Shown in pieces: positions 51,401 to 61,683 of a stretch of 64,000 nucleotides of DNA. Under the pieces are notes generated by a model that saw only the letters and a program-made list of their open reading frames with translations, was not told the origin of the DNA and did not search any database. The position numbers and the translations under genes were made by a program. The stretch comes from JANXLS01 sp035308565 (GTDB lineage Bacteria > Planctomycetota > SZUA-567 > H5-PLA8), in assembly GCA_035308565.1 (NCBI GenBank), contig DATGGK010000087.1, positions 1 to 64,000 of the forward strand. The letters are read 5' to 3'. Positions within the stretch are counted from its first letter, which is position 1, and each line of letters starts with the position of its first letter.

Positions 51401-52522
51401 TCAGCAAAGCGCTCACGCGCTCCACAGCCATTTGCGTCTGAGCCGGTTCCCCCAACACCGCGCGGCATACCATCAGCGCGGCCAGCAATGCGGCGGCATC
51501 CACGTAGCGGGCGTCCGGCTCTTTGGCCAGGCAGCGATCGAGCAACTCGGCAGTCGGCGCGGAAATATCCGGCCGTACCGACGCCACCGGCGCGTGCGGG
51601 TCGTCAATCGTGGTTTTCAGAATTTTAAACAGCACGCTTCCCGCAAACGGCGAGCGGCCGGTCAAAAGCGCGTACAGCGTCGCGCCCATGCTGAACACAT
51701 CGGCGGGCTTGCCACATGTTTTCGCGTCGCCGATTTGCTCGGGTGCGGCAAATCCCGGCGTTCCCATGCACGCGCCGGATTGCGTCATGGCGGTACGGTC
51801 CAGCGTGTCGCTGCGCGCGAGTCCCAAGTCGGCGAGCTTGGCGGCATGGATGTCGAGATCCTGCGTCTGCTCGTCGCGCGGGATCATGATGTTGTCCGGC
51901 TTCACGTCGCGATGAATGATGCCCTTGGCGTGCGCGGCGGCCAAGCCTGTACACGCCGCAATGCAAAGATCGAGCGCGACGGCTTCATCCAGACCCATCG
52001 CGCCGGTTTTGATGACATCGCGCAAATAGCCTTGTCCCGATTTACCCGCCACGTATTCCATGACGATGTAGAACAGGCCACTTTCCTCGTTGACATCGAG
52101 CACGGCGAGGAGATGCGGCGACGTGACGCGGGCGGCGAGCTGACCTTCTCGGAAGAAGCGTTGAACGGTATCAGGATTCTTTTCGGCCAACTCGAAAGGC
52201 AACACTTTGACGGCGACTTCACGATGCAAGCGCGGGTGAATGCCATAGTAAACCGCGCCATGCCTCCTTGGCCGAGCTTGGCGAGCAACGGAATGCCGCC
52301 GAGCGACGGAACGGACAGCTCCTTATAAGGCGTGCGTGGCGCCGAAAGAATCAGTTTGTCGGCGGAGAGGTCTTGAAGCGGAACAGTGGCGGGCACTGAA
52401 CCAAGTCCGCCCGTGGCCGATCGGCCTCCCGACGATGGTCGCTGCGGAAGTTCCGGTGTCGTCTGATCGGGCGCACGTTTTGTCGCGCCGGGATCAGCGG
52501 GATCGCCAGGATTCGAATTCAC
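48411..52522 (-). CDS. Ser/Thr protein kinase with LRR domain, frameshifted near N-terminus
   Basis: The main frame (48411-52229) encodes a Hanks-type kinase domain (VAVKVLPF lysine, HRDVKPDN catalytic loop, LADLGLARS in place of DFG, and AAPEQIG), a membrane helix (VAAVILFALLAGGVLGYQIW), coiled coils (~350-660), and a C-terminal leucine-rich-repeat region. The N-terminus, with the glycine loop LGQGGMA, lies in another frame (to 52522). The two join if two bases are removed from GGCGCGG near 52245, giving VYYGIHPRLHREVAVK. The gene is thus broken by a small indel at the ATP loop, or the base call is wrong. The LRR part is long (~480 residues) and well conserved, so decay is recent. Confidence 0.8.
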
Positions 52523-52564
52523 GTCTGTCCCTCGGGCTGCGCCGAGAATGGTGCTGCCGACAAA

Positions 52565-53038
52565 ATGCTCGTCGAGTTTCGAAAATGCTGTATTCTTAAA
52601 AAGAAGAATAACGAAAAGCCTGCGAATTTGAAAGCCAAAACTTTTTCGAACGTGTCACACAAAGAATCTGCTTCTTCGCTACGCAGCGGTGGCACGGTGC
52701 GGCAACCCCGTCGTTCGAACATGCTCGGCAATAATCAGATGTGGCAGTCGGACCTGTTCACCTTCGTGCTCAAGCGCCAGAACCGCCGCGTGTACCTCGT
52801 CGCGTTCATGGACGACCACAGCCGCTTCATTGTCTCGTACGGGCTGCACGCCTCACAGTCCGCGTCGCTGGTGCTCGAAGTCTTCCGCGCCGGCGTGGCC
52901 AGCCACGGCACGCCGCAGGAAGTCTTGACCGACAACGGCTCGCAGTACATCACCTGGCGCGGCAAAAGCGCCTTCAGCCGCGAGCTTGAACAGCGCGGCG
53001 TGGCGCATGTCGTGGCCGCGCCGCGGATGCGGTCGTAG
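52565..53038 (+). pseudogene. IS481/IS3-like transposase fragment
   Basis: A 157-codon frame whose part from ~52738 codes the integrase core: MWQSDLFTFVLKRQNRRVYL with the first Asp, MDDHSRFIVSYGL, and TDNGSQYITWRGKS with the second Asp. The sequence ends at 53038, before the third acidic residue and the C-terminus. The first ~55 residues do not fit. It is a relic with no inverted repeats that I could see, pressed against the methyltransferase fragment. Confidence 0.65.
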
Positions 53039-53039
53039 A

Positions 53040-53382
53040 GCGGATTGAACCACAGCAAGCTGATGGGGTTGTCGATTGTGGCGTCTTAGATGGCGGACCA
53101 TATCGCCGTGCCGCAACCCTTTCCTCTGGCGAACAACGTCGCGGCCTTTTGGCAACGCTCCTTGTTGGATTCGATGCCGAGCATCCCGATGTTCAACGTC
53201 GGCGCCTGGGCGCGCCAGTGGTTGCGCAGATCGTGGACGGCTTTGCCAGTGCCGCAGCCGGCGTCGAGCACGACGAAGGCGCCGGAGTTGGCGGCTGGAA
53301 AGCGGAAAAGCTTGGAAATGATTTGAACGATTCTGTCTTGAGTGGGAAAAAAGCCTTGCTGGACGCGAGCGATTTCGCGCAT
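53040..53382 (-). pseudogene. DUF6094-like methyltransferase fragment with internal stop
   Basis: The frame begins MREIARVQQGFFPTQDRIVQ and has the SAM-binding loop VVLDAGCGTGKAVHDL. A TAA at about 53086 stops it at 98 residues. The same frame continues after the stop with ATIDNPISLLWFNPLYDRIR, which holds an NPPY-like motif (NPLY). After this it runs into the transposase fragment. It looks like a methylase of integrative elements, truncated and disabled by a nonsense change. Confidence 0.6.
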
Positions 53383-53470
53383 GTGTTTTTCCTTTCATTG
53401 GATGTTTATAATTCGTGAAATTCTGAAACTAATTGTGGTTAAAGAATGCAAACATAGTGTTTAGAGTCTC

Positions 53471-54070
53471 ATGGGACTCATTATGAAACACGATCGCGAC
53501 GCATCCGACCACCTTCCGCTGGAGCGCTACCGCAGCTATTTGCTGATTCTTGCACGGGCGCAATTGATTCCGCGCATTCGGCAGAAGCTCGACGCGTCCG
53601 ACGTGGTGCAGCAGACTCTTTGCCGGGCGCATGAAGCACGGGATCAATTTACGGCGCGGGAACCGGGCGCGTTGCTTGCATGGCTGCGCAAAATACTGAC
53701 GCACACGATCAGCAACGCCGTGCGCGACTTGAAGCGCGACAAACGCGACGTAGGCTTGGAGCGCTCACTTGAAGCAAACGTCGAAAAGTCATCGTGTCGC
53801 CTTGAAGGCTGGCTGGCCGCGAAAGCGCCGTCGCCCAGCGAGCAAATGGTCCGCACGGAGCAGTTGCTCCAAATCACCGACGCGCTGGCCGCTTTGCCGG
53901 ACGCGCAACGCGATGTGATTTTGCTGAAGCACTGCCAGGGCCTGTCGCTCGCTGAAATCGGCGCGCAAATGGATCGAACACCAGCTTCAGTGGCCTCGCT
54001 GCTGCGGCGCGGACTTCAAGAATTGAGACAGAAATTGGCTGGAACGGAGGCAGTTCATGATTCCGAATGA
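53471..54070 (+). CDS. ECF-type sigma factor, planctomycete family
   Basis: A 199-residue sigma factor. Region 2 is LERYRSYLLILARAQLIPRIRQKLDASDVVQQTLCRAHEARDQF, the form seen in the Sig-70_plancto1 group, and region 4 is LPDAQRDVILLKHCQGLSLAEIGAQMDRTPASVASLLRRGL. It overlaps the next gene, a Ser/Thr kinase, by 14 bases, the usual pairing for this group, where the kinase is thought to control the sigma factor. A start at 53483 would drop four residues. Confidence 0.92.
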   Translation: MGLIMKHDRDASDHLPLERYRSYLLILARAQLIPRIRQKLDASDVVQQTLCRAHEARDQFTAREPGALLAWLRKILTHTISNAVRDLKRDKRDVGLERSLEANVEKSSCRLEGWLAAKAPSPSEQMVRTEQLLQITDALAALPDAQRDVILLKHCQGLSLAEIGAQMDRTPASVASLLRRGLQELRQKLAGTEAVHDSE

Positions 54071-57000
54071 ACCCACTCTCGACACGTCGAAACTGGACGA
54101 AGTCATCGCGGAATATCTACAGGCGGTGGAGTCCGGTCACAATACGGACCGCGAAGCGCTGCTTCAGCGCCATCCCGATTTGGCGGACCGCCTGCGCGTG
54201 TTCTTTGCCGACGAAGAACATTTCGACCGACTTGCGTCTCCATTGAAAGACGCGTTTGCGGCGGCGAACTCGCTCGACACCAGCACAACGCCAAATGCTG
54301 CCGATCCGCGCACGATTCGTTATTTTGGCGACTATGAATTGTTGTCGGAAATCGCTCGCGGCGGAATGGGTGTCGTCTACAAGGCTCGTCAAGTGAGCCT
54401 AAATCGCACGGTCGCCGTGAAGCTGATTCTCTCCGGCCAACTCGCCGGCGCGGACGACGTGAAGCGTTTTCGCGCTGAAGCCGAGGCGGCTGCGAGCTTG
54501 GATCATCCCAACATCGTGCCCATCTACGAAATTGGTGAGCATGAAGGCAACCAATACTTCAGTATGAAGCTCATCGAAGGCACGAGCCTGGCGAAACAAA
54601 TTCCGATGCTGGTCAAAGACCCGCGCGGCGCGGTCAAGCTCCTCGCCACGGTTGCGCGCGGTATTCATTACGCGCATCAGCGCGGCATTCTCCACCGCGA
54701 TTTGAAGCCGGCGAATATTCTGCTCGATAAGCAAGACCATCCGCACATCACCGATTTCGGCCTCGCCAAACGCGTGGAACACGACAGCGGATTGACGCAG
54801 TCGGGGGCGATCCTGGGGACGCCGGCCTATATGTCGCCGGAACAGGCGAGCGGCCAGTCCAAGCGCTTGAGCGTGGCCGCCGACGTGTACAGTCTAGGCG
54901 CGATTTTCTACGAAATGCTCTGCGGTTCCCCGCCGTTCAAAGCCGACTCGGCGATGGGCGTATTGATGAAAGTCCAGACCGAAGAGCCACGGGCACCCCG
55001 TCAAATCAATCCGAATCTGGACCGCGACCTCGAAACCATTTGTCTCAAATGCCTGGAGAAGGACCCGAAGCGTCGTTACGGATCGGCGGATGCCATGGCC
55101 GACGAATTGGAACGCTGGCTGCGTGGCGAGCCGATTCAGGCGCGCCCGACAACGCGAGTTGAGCGCACGCTGAAATGGGTCAAACGCAAGCCGCTCGCTG
55201 CGGCGTTCATTGCGGTCAGCGTCACTGCTCTGGCTGCACTGCTTTGGAGCGGATGGGCATTCAACCAAAGGCTAAAGGTCGCCAATGAAACACTACAGGA
55301 ACGGCTGCGCCTTTCAATGATTGAACAAGCACGTACGGAACGAATCGTGAACAACCGCCCGCGTTCGCTCGAATTGCTTACCGAGGCCGCGCAAATCCGC
55401 CGCGACGCGGACTTGCGCGCAGAGGCGATACAGACCATCGCGCAGTCGGGCCTCCGGCAGGTGCTCAAACTGCCATTTGGCGATGTGGTGATGAAACGCT
55501 TCAATCCACAGGGCACGCTGCTCGCCATCGGCGGAAGATGCTATGAATTGGTGGATTCTGGTCCTACCAAAGACGTAATCGGCGTCCGCGTGTACGAGAT
55601 TCCTTCCGGGCGAGTGCTCGGTGCGACGAAGTGGGATTCCGAGTCAGGACTTTTCGCCTGGGACCCAGAAGGGCAGCGGCTTGCAGTGCAGAAGCCGGCC
55701 GGAAAGATGACCGTTTGGGACCCGCGCAACGGCTCGGAAACGGCGTACTTTCCTGCCCGCGGCGCACCTGTTTTCAGTCCGGACGGTAAACGGCTCGCCG
55801 TCTACCGTGGGAGTGCCGTCACTCATTACGACTTGTCCACGGAGCAGCCCTATTTACAGGGGGCCGTGCATAACTTTACCGATTCCAAACAACCCATTGC
55901 TGTGATGCGCTATCTGCCGTCCGGCGAACTTCTGCTCCGGCGCGAGCGCAAGCTGTTTCTGTGGAATCCTGTCTCTGACAAAGTGACGCCGCTTGGCGCC
56001 GATACAGAGGAGATTGGAGGGACGAACGCAGATGGCGGCGTGGTGGCCGCGAAAGTGAGCGACGGCATCAGCCTGCTCGACACGCTTACGCGGGCCGAGC
56101 GGGCGCGGCTACGGCTCTCCGGCTTGTCGGCGTCGTCTTTTTATGTCAGTCCGGATGGCGAACGCTTGATCTTCAAGGACCCAACGGAGACGACGCGGCT
56201 GCGCGTCTGGGACGCAACAACCGGAAAGTTTCTCCCCGGTATGCGCGAGGAGGGGCTTCGTTTCATGGGCCATTTTTGGGGGGGATGGGGCTATGATAGC
56301 GGTTTCTGGCCGAGTGCGAAGACGCCATGGTCGTCGGGCGACCGGCAATTCAGCCCCGACAGCGCGTGGTTCGCCGCGGAGGCCGGGACCGGCGAAAGTC
56401 GAGTCATGATTTGGGACGTTACGAGCGGGGCAAAAGTGGCCGCGCTCCCAAAGGCTGCGGATCCCGAGTGGTCCGAGGATGGACGCTGGCTCGCAGTGGT
56501 TACCGATGGCAAAGTGCCAACGAGTAAATATAGCTGGATGGGCAGCCAGAGGTCAACGGTAGAGGTGTGGGAAAGCTCTCGCGCCACCACGGACCGCCGG
56601 CTGCTTCGGCCCGTGAGGTCGATTATCTGGCGTGCTGACTCCAAGCGCCTCTCCGCCAATGACACGCTATGGGACGTGGAAAACCGCGCAGGCCGTGCGG
56701 TGCTGAGGAATATCCCCCAGGAGTCGATGGACAAGAAGTATGGATGGGTGTTGGATGACGACGGCACTTTTCACGCCTTAAGCGGGCGGGAAAAGACGTG
56801 TGAATGGGTGGAGTCTTTCCCCATTCCTGGCCAAGAAAGTGCGTGGGCGATCGCGTTTCTCCCGGACGACCAGACGTGGGCTTACCATGCGGGTGTGGAC
56901 ACGAGGATGTATTTCGAACAAATCGCGCCGGTGAAAAAAACGTTCGCGGTGTTTGATCCTACTAAGCCGAACAGCCTCTGGAGTTGCGGTATAGGTTCCG

Positions 57001-57737
57001 CCGCTTTCAGTCCAGATGGAAAGTCGGTGCTCGTGGCAAATTCAGCCCTCCAGCATGGCTACAGCTATAAAGAAGCGCCCGGCGGGACTGAGCCCGGAAC
57101 ATCTCAACTTGAGTTGTGGAGTCTCGTGGACGGCAAACAGATCGCCGTATGGCCGGCGATGAAGTCTTCTATGAACAGTTCAAACAACCACACCACTGGC
57201 AATGTTATGGCTAAAACTGTCTTCAGTCCAGACGGCAAACTCGTGGCCTCGGCCTGTTTCGTCAACTGGGGCGTCGAAATCCGAGACGTCGCCAGTGGCG
57301 CACAGTTGAAGCACTTGCGCCCAAACATTCCTCCTAAGAATGGGGATTTTACTGATTGGAACAACCGCGGCATCGCCTTCACCCCTGACAGCAGGCTCGT
57401 CGTCTGTTGCGCGGAAAACCGCACCCGCATCTACGATGTCGCCTCCGGCCAGGAATTCGCCGTGTGTGACAACGGACCGGTAAAACTCAACGCCCTCTCC
57501 ATCAGCCCCGACGGCCGAACTTTCGCAACAGGCGACGCGGAAAAGAGAATCCGGCTCTGGGAAATCCCCACCGGCCGGGAACTCGCCCATTGGGAAGCCC
57601 ACGAAACCTCCGTCACGGCCCTGGCCTTCAGCCCGGACGGAAAGACGCTCGCCTCCGGCAGCAATGACGGCGTATTGCGCCTCTGGAATCTCCCCGCCAT
57701 CCGGCGCGGGCTGGTGGAGCTTGGATTGGACTGGTGA
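54057..57737 (+). CDS. Ser/Thr protein kinase with WD40-like propeller tail
   Basis: A 1226-residue protein coupled to the ECF sigma factor. The N-terminal ~90 residues are a DUF-like helical region (EVIAEYLQAVESGHNTDREALLQRHPDLADRL). The kinase domain (~93-355) is complete: IARGGMGVVYKA, VAVKLI, ILHRDLKPANIL, ITDFGLAKR, and YMSPEQASGQ. A membrane helix follows near residue 385 (AAAFIAVSVTALAALLWSGW). Then come WD40-like blades, for example FSPDGKRLAVYRG, FSPDGKSVLVA, and LAFSPDGKTLASGSNDGVLRLWNL at the end. It probably senses an external signal through the propeller and controls the partner sigma factor. Confidence 0.93.
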   Translation: MIPNEPTLDTSKLDEVIAEYLQAVESGHNTDREALLQRHPDLADRLRVFFADEEHFDRLASPLKDAFAAANSLDTSTTPNAADPRTIRYFGDYELLSEIARGGMGVVYKARQVSLNRTVAVKLILSGQLAGADDVKRFRAEAEAAASLDHPNIVPIYEIGEHEGNQYFSMKLIEGTSLAKQIPMLVKDPRGAVKLLATVARGIHYAHQRGILHRDLKPANILLDKQDHPHITDFGLAKRVEHDSGLTQSGAILGTPAYMSPEQASGQSKRLSVAADVYSLGAIFYEMLCGSPPFKADSAMGVLMKVQTEEPRAPRQINPNLDRDLETICLKCLEKDPKRRYGSADAMADELERWLRGEPIQARPTTRVERTLKWVKRKPLAAAFIAVSVTALAALLWSGWAFNQRLKVANETLQERLRLSMIEQARTERIVNNRPRSLELLTEAAQIRRDADLRAEAIQTIAQSGLRQVLKLPFGDVVMKRFNPQGTLLAIGGRCYELVDSGPTKDVIGVRVYEIPSGRVLGATKWDSESGLFAWDPEGQRLAVQKPAGKMTVWDPRNGSETAYFPARGAPVFSPDGKRLAVYRGSAVTHYDLSTEQPYLQGAVHNFTDSKQPIAVMRYLPSGELLLRRERKLFLWNPVSDKVTPLGADTEEIGGTNADGGVVAAKVSDGISLLDTLTRAERARLRLSGLSASSFYVSPDGERLIFKDPTETTRLRVWDATTGKFLPGMREEGLRFMGHFWGGWGYDSGFWPSAKTPWSSGDRQFSPDSAWFAAEAGTGESRVMIWDVTSGAKVAALPKAADPEWSEDGRWLAVVTDGKVPTSKYSWMGSQRSTVEVWESSRATTDRRLLRPVRSIIWRADSKRLSANDTLWDVENRAGRAVLRNIPQESMDKKYGWVLDDDGTFHALSGREKTCEWVESFPIPGQESAWAIAFLPDDQTWAYHAGVDTRMYFEQIAPVKKTFAVFDPTKPNSLWSCGIGSAAFSPDGKSVLVANSALQHGYSYKEAPGGTEPGTSQLELWSLVDGKQIAVWPAMKSSMNSSNNHTTGNVMAKTVFSPDGKLVASACFVNWGVEIRDVASGAQLKHLRPNIPPKNGDFTDWNNRGIAFTPDSRLVVCCAENRTRIYDVASGQEFAVCDNGPVKLNALSISPDGRTFATGDAEKRIRLWEIPTGRELAHWEAHETSVTALAFSPDGKTLASGSNDGVLRLWNLPAIRRGLVELGLDW

Positions 57738-57804
57738 CAGGCACACCATAGCAAGAAAGCGTCTGGCCATCAAACATCGACGGCCAGACTCATTTGAAAA
57801 TCAA

Positions 57805-58140
57805 TCAATTCAACGCCACCGTCATGACCACATTCAGCGCTTTGAACCCATCGACATGCTGCGCCGGTGACTGACTCTTCATGACCTCCGTGCAGCTCCG
57901 GTACAGACTCCAGGCATTGCGCTCCTTGAATTCCTCATGGCGCGGGTTCTCGAACTCATTCACGACCGGCAAGATGTCGCTCGACGAGAACGCTTCAGCG
58001 CGGGCCAGTTCGACGATAAATGAATGCGCCGATCTCGGATGGAATGAGAATGTCATCATTCCCAGTGTCACCGTTCGCTTCTCAAGCGCTTCCGCGTAAT
58101 CAGCAAATCTGAAAAGGATCAAGCACCGTCGCTCTTGAAT
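57805..58140 (-). pseudogene. DUF932-like C-terminal fragment
   Basis: A minus-strand stretch codes about 110 residues (FRFADYAEALEKRTVTLGMM, then NEFENPRHEEFKERNAWSLYRSCTEVMKS). The motif RNAWSLYRSCTEVMKSQSP resembles the C-terminus of DUF932 proteins found on plasmids and phages. The frame stays open further upstream to 58491 but without resemblance. I treat it as a relic of a mobile element gene. Confidence 0.45.
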
Positions 58141-58165
58141 CCAGCCCCGTAGGAGAGCTGGATTC

Positions 58166-58386
58166 ATGACCATCATCATCGCCGCTGACAGCGACGTAGA
58201 CTTTGACCTTGAGGAACTCGCCCAGAAGTACGACCGCGCCAAAAATCTGAGCGAACGGGAGCAATCGTAGAGGAAGTCCAAAAGTCGGCCAAGGGACAAC
58301 CGAAATTCTTTATCACCGGCTTTTCCGCCGGCGGGCATTTGGCCTGGCAATGCATCTTCACGCATCCCGAACTGCTCGGCGGATGA
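58166..58386 (+). pseudogene. Alpha/beta hydrolase remnant
   Basis: 58270-58386 codes FFITGFSAGGHLAWQCIFTH, with the GxSxGG nucleophile elbow of esterases, and then a TGA. Just before it, 58166-58270 is a 34-codon frame (MTIIIAADSDVDFDLEELAQ) that ends in TAG. Neither is a full gene. They may be two pieces of one decayed gene, but their link is uncertain. Confidence 0.45.
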
Positions 58387-58855
58387 GGAACAGCGTGTCA
58401 TGGCGGTCCTGTTTGACCACCGCGGAAACGAAGAATTGGGGAGTCGGGGTGGGGAGTCAATGTTGAGTCGTATCTGGCAAGTCGAAGCCAATGGAATTCA
58501 AGAGCTTCCAGCGCACGAAGATACGGCAAGCCAAGGTTCGATCTTGGCTCGGAACGGATGGGGGAGAATTCTCCCCATAACAAAATACATACAAAGCCTT
58601 GGCACTTGCCACTTTTCTTCGCGGCGGCGAGTAATTCGGCCCAGATCATCTGTCCGGAACTCCAAGGCCCACCAAGTAAACAGCCTCATGCTTTGAATTT
58701 CGTGAATGCAAATGAAGCCCATTACGTCCGCTGGCATGGTGTATTATATGGCGCTGGGATTGTTCCCTATCCAATGAAACCGGTTTGGCAAAACTGCTCG
58801 TGTGCTCGCGTGCGTTGTTTTGCTCGCGCTATCTAAAGTATTCGAAAGCAAATCG
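58387..58855. other. Region without recognised gene
   Basis: Several short open frames on both strands (for example minus 58498-58737 and 58398-58649) have no family resemblance and overlap each other. Given the relics on the left, this is probably decayed coding DNA. Confidence 0.35.
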
Positions 58856-59521
58856 ATGACTGTATTTTTTATTCGCTCGTCGTTGATGACAGTCTTGCTC
58901 GCCGCCGCAGTCCTGTTGGCTGGCGCCTTTGCCATCTGCGCGCATGCCGAGGAACCTGCCGCACCGGCATGGCGTACTCTGAACGTGGTTATTCTCGGCG
59001 ACATCGCTCGCGTGACCGATCTGGACGCGATTGAGAAACGCCTGAACATCGTCTGCGGCCCGGGCGTGGATTCCGCGATACGGCCCAACGCAATTGAGAT
59101 CGTCACCGATGTGGACTTGGGGCCGGAACTGGATCGCTTTGAGCCCTTCGATAGGGCCGTGCAATTGGCCAAAGCGAGAAGGTTGCATCTCTTCCTTCGT
59201 GTCAAGCCGCACGTTTCCGGTAATTTCGAGACGTGCCTCGTACGTGAGACAAAACTGATTCGGAATGGGCCGGAATACAAACTCAACGCGCAGGTCTCCT
59301 TCCTCGATCCAAACTATCAAGCCGCCGTCAAAAAATACTTCCGTGCCGTCGCGGCGCGCTACGCGAACGAGCCGAACATACTTGGTTTTGGCATCGCCAT
59401 CTGTCCGTCCGGCGAAACGCAGTACCCCATCGATGGCACGTTCTTCGGGGACTTCTCACCATCGGCGCTGAGCGCGGAGTTTTTCAAGTCACTGTCTGGA
59501 GGATTTCCGTGGACCCATTGA
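58856..59521 (+). CDS. Secreted glycoside-hydrolase-like N-terminal fragment
   Basis: From the ATG at 58856 the frame gives 221 residues with a signal peptide (SSLMTVLLAAAVLLAGAFAICAHA). The later part (KKYFRAVAARYANEPNILGF then GIAICPSGETQYPIDG and FFGDFSPSA) recalls TIM-barrel glycosidases of the GH42/GH14-like group, with a possible acid residue in SGE. It stops 12 bases inside the next gene. It is too short for a whole barrel, so it is probably a 3'-truncated gene. The last residues read through the ribosome-binding site of the following gene. Confidence 0.5.
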   Translation: MTVFFIRSSLMTVLLAAAVLLAGAFAICAHAEEPAAPAWRTLNVVILGDIARVTDLDAIEKRLNIVCGPGVDSAIRPNAIEIVTDVDLGPELDRFEPFDRAVQLAKARRLHLFLRVKPHVSGNFETCLVRETKLIRNGPEYKLNAQVSFLDPNYQAAVKKYFRAVAARYANEPNILGFGIAICPSGETQYPIDGTFFGDFSPSALSAEFFKSLSGGFPWTH

Positions 59522-61677
59522 AACGTGTGCTATTGGCCGCGGCTGTGGCAGTGCTGACGGGGCCGGCTATGTGTGCGACGGTCAGCGCGGAAAACGATGG
59601 GCTTCGCATCGATGGCGGAAGCTTGGGCCATTTCGTATTGAGTTATCCCGTGCTGATCGGAAACAAGGAACATAAACCAATCGAAACGAGCGCCGCTCAG
59701 TCGCACGCCACATTGAAATATGACGGCGGCTCTCAAGTGGAAATAATCATTGGAGAGAATGGCGGGATCGCACTCTCCTTTAAGTCCCTCACTGCCGATG
59801 TTCAGAAATTCAAAATGGCGATGCTGATCGATTTCCATTTCGCGCAGGGCGGCAAATGGAGCGTCGATGGAAAGGGCGGCATATTTCCGCCTGAAAAGCC
59901 CGCCAAGCCGCACCTCTTCCAAGGCAATGGAAAGGGCTTTCAAATCCTAGACGTCGAAAATCGGGCGTTGACCATGACCGTTCCGGAGACTTCATATCTC
60001 CAACTGTCGGATAACCGCGAGTGGAATTGGAAAATCTTCGGATGGATGTTTATTACAACGCTGGGCGGCGATCGAAGTGCCGCGGAGTTGAAAGTCGCAG
60101 TGGGCACCGGTGAAGGCGGCCTGAAACAAGTCGTGCTGGTGGACGAATTGGGCCAGGACCGCGACGGAAATTGGCCCGGAAAAGTGAAAGATGCCGCCGA
60201 ATTGAAAGCGGACGTGGAATCCGAGAAAGCTTATTATGCGGGCTTCAAAGCCCCACCGCCCGATGCATTCGGCGGGCTGCCCGGAAGCGGAACAACGCTG
60301 GGCTTGCAAAAGACGGGTTTCTTCCATGTCGAGCAGAAAGCGCAGCGATGGCACCTCGTCGATCCCGATGGGAACGCCTTCTTCCATCTCGGCATCTGTT
60401 CGTTTGGCGCCTCTGACGATTTTACATTTGTGAAAGGCCGTGAGCGCGTCTACGCATGGCTACCGCCGTATGACGGCGAATTCCATGCGGCGTATCACCC
60501 TGAGAAATACTGGAGCCGCGATGTGTTCTCGTTCTACCTCGCCAACGTGATCCGAAAATATGGAAAAGCCGATGCTGAAACCGTTGCGGCGCGAATGATC
60601 GAACGTGTCCGCGCATTCGGATTCAACTCCGGCGGCGCTTTCTCAGGCATTCCAAAAACGCCGCGAGAGGCGGCGCATTTCCCTTACGTCGGGTCTCTGC
60701 CGATCAATCCGTGGAATGAATTCAAGATCGAAAGCCTGCCGGGCGTGCGCGAGACGTTCGATCCCTTTGACGAAAAAAACGTGAGCAACCTGGACAAAGC
60801 ATTTGCGCGTCACATTCCGCCCGCCGCCGACGATCCACTGCTGATCGGTTATTTTCTAACCAACGAACCGGCGCACGAGGATCTTGTGAAAGTGGTCCCG
60901 ACACTGAAGGCCAGCGTCGTGGCAAAGCGCCGCTTGGTTCAGATGCTCCAGGAAAAGCACAAGACGATCGACGCCTTCAATCAAGCCTGGGGCCTGCACG
61001 CGGATTCGTTCGAGCAGCTCAACGACATGGGATTGGCCGTCAAGACGAACGATGCGAAAGCGGACATGAAAGCCTATGAAGAACTATTCTTCGAAGCCAG
61101 TCATCGGCTCATTCGTGACACGTTTCGAAAATACGACAAGAACCACATGCTGCTTGGCGACCGCTGGCAGCCGCAGACCGCCGACAACGAACAGCTTTGC
61201 CGAATCGTTGGGAAGTATTGCGACATTGTTTCGGTAAATTATTACACGAATGGGGTGGACAAAGATTACCTCAGCCGCCTCCACCAATGGAGCGGAAACC
61301 GCCCGATGTTTCTCAGCGAATTCCATTGGTGCGCACCGAAGGAATCCGGTCTGCCCGGCGGCAAAGACGTGGCGTCGCAGCAGGAGCGCGGACTCGCTTA
61401 CCGCAACTATGTGGAGCAATCCGCGGCACTGGGATTCGTCACCGGGATCGAATGGTTTACGTTGCTCGACCAGGCCCGCACCGGACGATTCTTCGAGCAC
61501 TATGACGGCGAGAACGCCAACTGCGGACTGTTCAGCGTCGCGGACCGCCCTTGGAAACCGATGGTTGAAGAGATGGCAAAGACCAACCACGCGATCTACA
61601 AAATTCTGCTCGGCGAGCAGAAACCCTTCGAATACGACAATACGCGCTTCCGAAATACCGATGTAAAAGTGAAGTAA
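59509..61677 (+). CDS. Secreted GH50-like (agarase-type) glycoside hydrolase
   Basis: A 722-residue exported enzyme from the GTG at 59509, with GGAGGA five bases upstream. A signal peptide (VLLAAAVAVLTGPAMCATVSA) is followed by an N-terminal beta domain (~30-250) and a TIM barrel. Key segments are WHLVDPDGNAFFHLGICSFG, the likely acid/base Glu in YFLTNEPAHED (residue ~452) and the likely nucleophile Glu in MFLSEFHWCAPKE (residue ~604). These match the GH50/beta-agarase-like pattern common in planctomycetes. The substrate may be a galactan or a related polysaccharide. It follows a truncated glycosidase. Confidence 0.7.
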   Translation: MDPLKRVLLAAAVAVLTGPAMCATVSAENDGLRIDGGSLGHFVLSYPVLIGNKEHKPIETSAAQSHATLKYDGGSQVEIIIGENGGIALSFKSLTADVQKFKMAMLIDFHFAQGGKWSVDGKGGIFPPEKPAKPHLFQGNGKGFQILDVENRALTMTVPETSYLQLSDNREWNWKIFGWMFITTLGGDRSAAELKVAVGTGEGGLKQVVLVDELGQDRDGNWPGKVKDAAELKADVESEKAYYAGFKAPPPDAFGGLPGSGTTLGLQKTGFFHVEQKAQRWHLVDPDGNAFFHLGICSFGASDDFTFVKGRERVYAWLPPYDGEFHAAYHPEKYWSRDVFSFYLANVIRKYGKADAETVAARMIERVRAFGFNSGGAFSGIPKTPREAAHFPYVGSLPINPWNEFKIESLPGVRETFDPFDEKNVSNLDKAFARHIPPAADDPLLIGYFLTNEPAHEDLVKVVPTLKASVVAKRRLVQMLQEKHKTIDAFNQAWGLHADSFEQLNDMGLAVKTNDAKADMKAYEELFFEASHRLIRDTFRKYDKNHMLLGDRWQPQTADNEQLCRIVGKYCDIVSVNYYTNGVDKDYLSRLHQWSGNRPMFLSEFHWCAPKESGLPGGKDVASQQERGLAYRNYVEQSAALGFVTGIEWFTLLDQARTGRFFEHYDGENANCGLFSVADRPWKPMVEEMAKTNHAIYKILLGEQKPFEYDNTRFRNTDVKVK

Positions 61678-61683
61678 ACTGGA

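Noticed and set aside
58398..58737. Overlapping minus-strand short frames
   Set aside because: No motif, mutual overlap and location among relics make chance frames likely.
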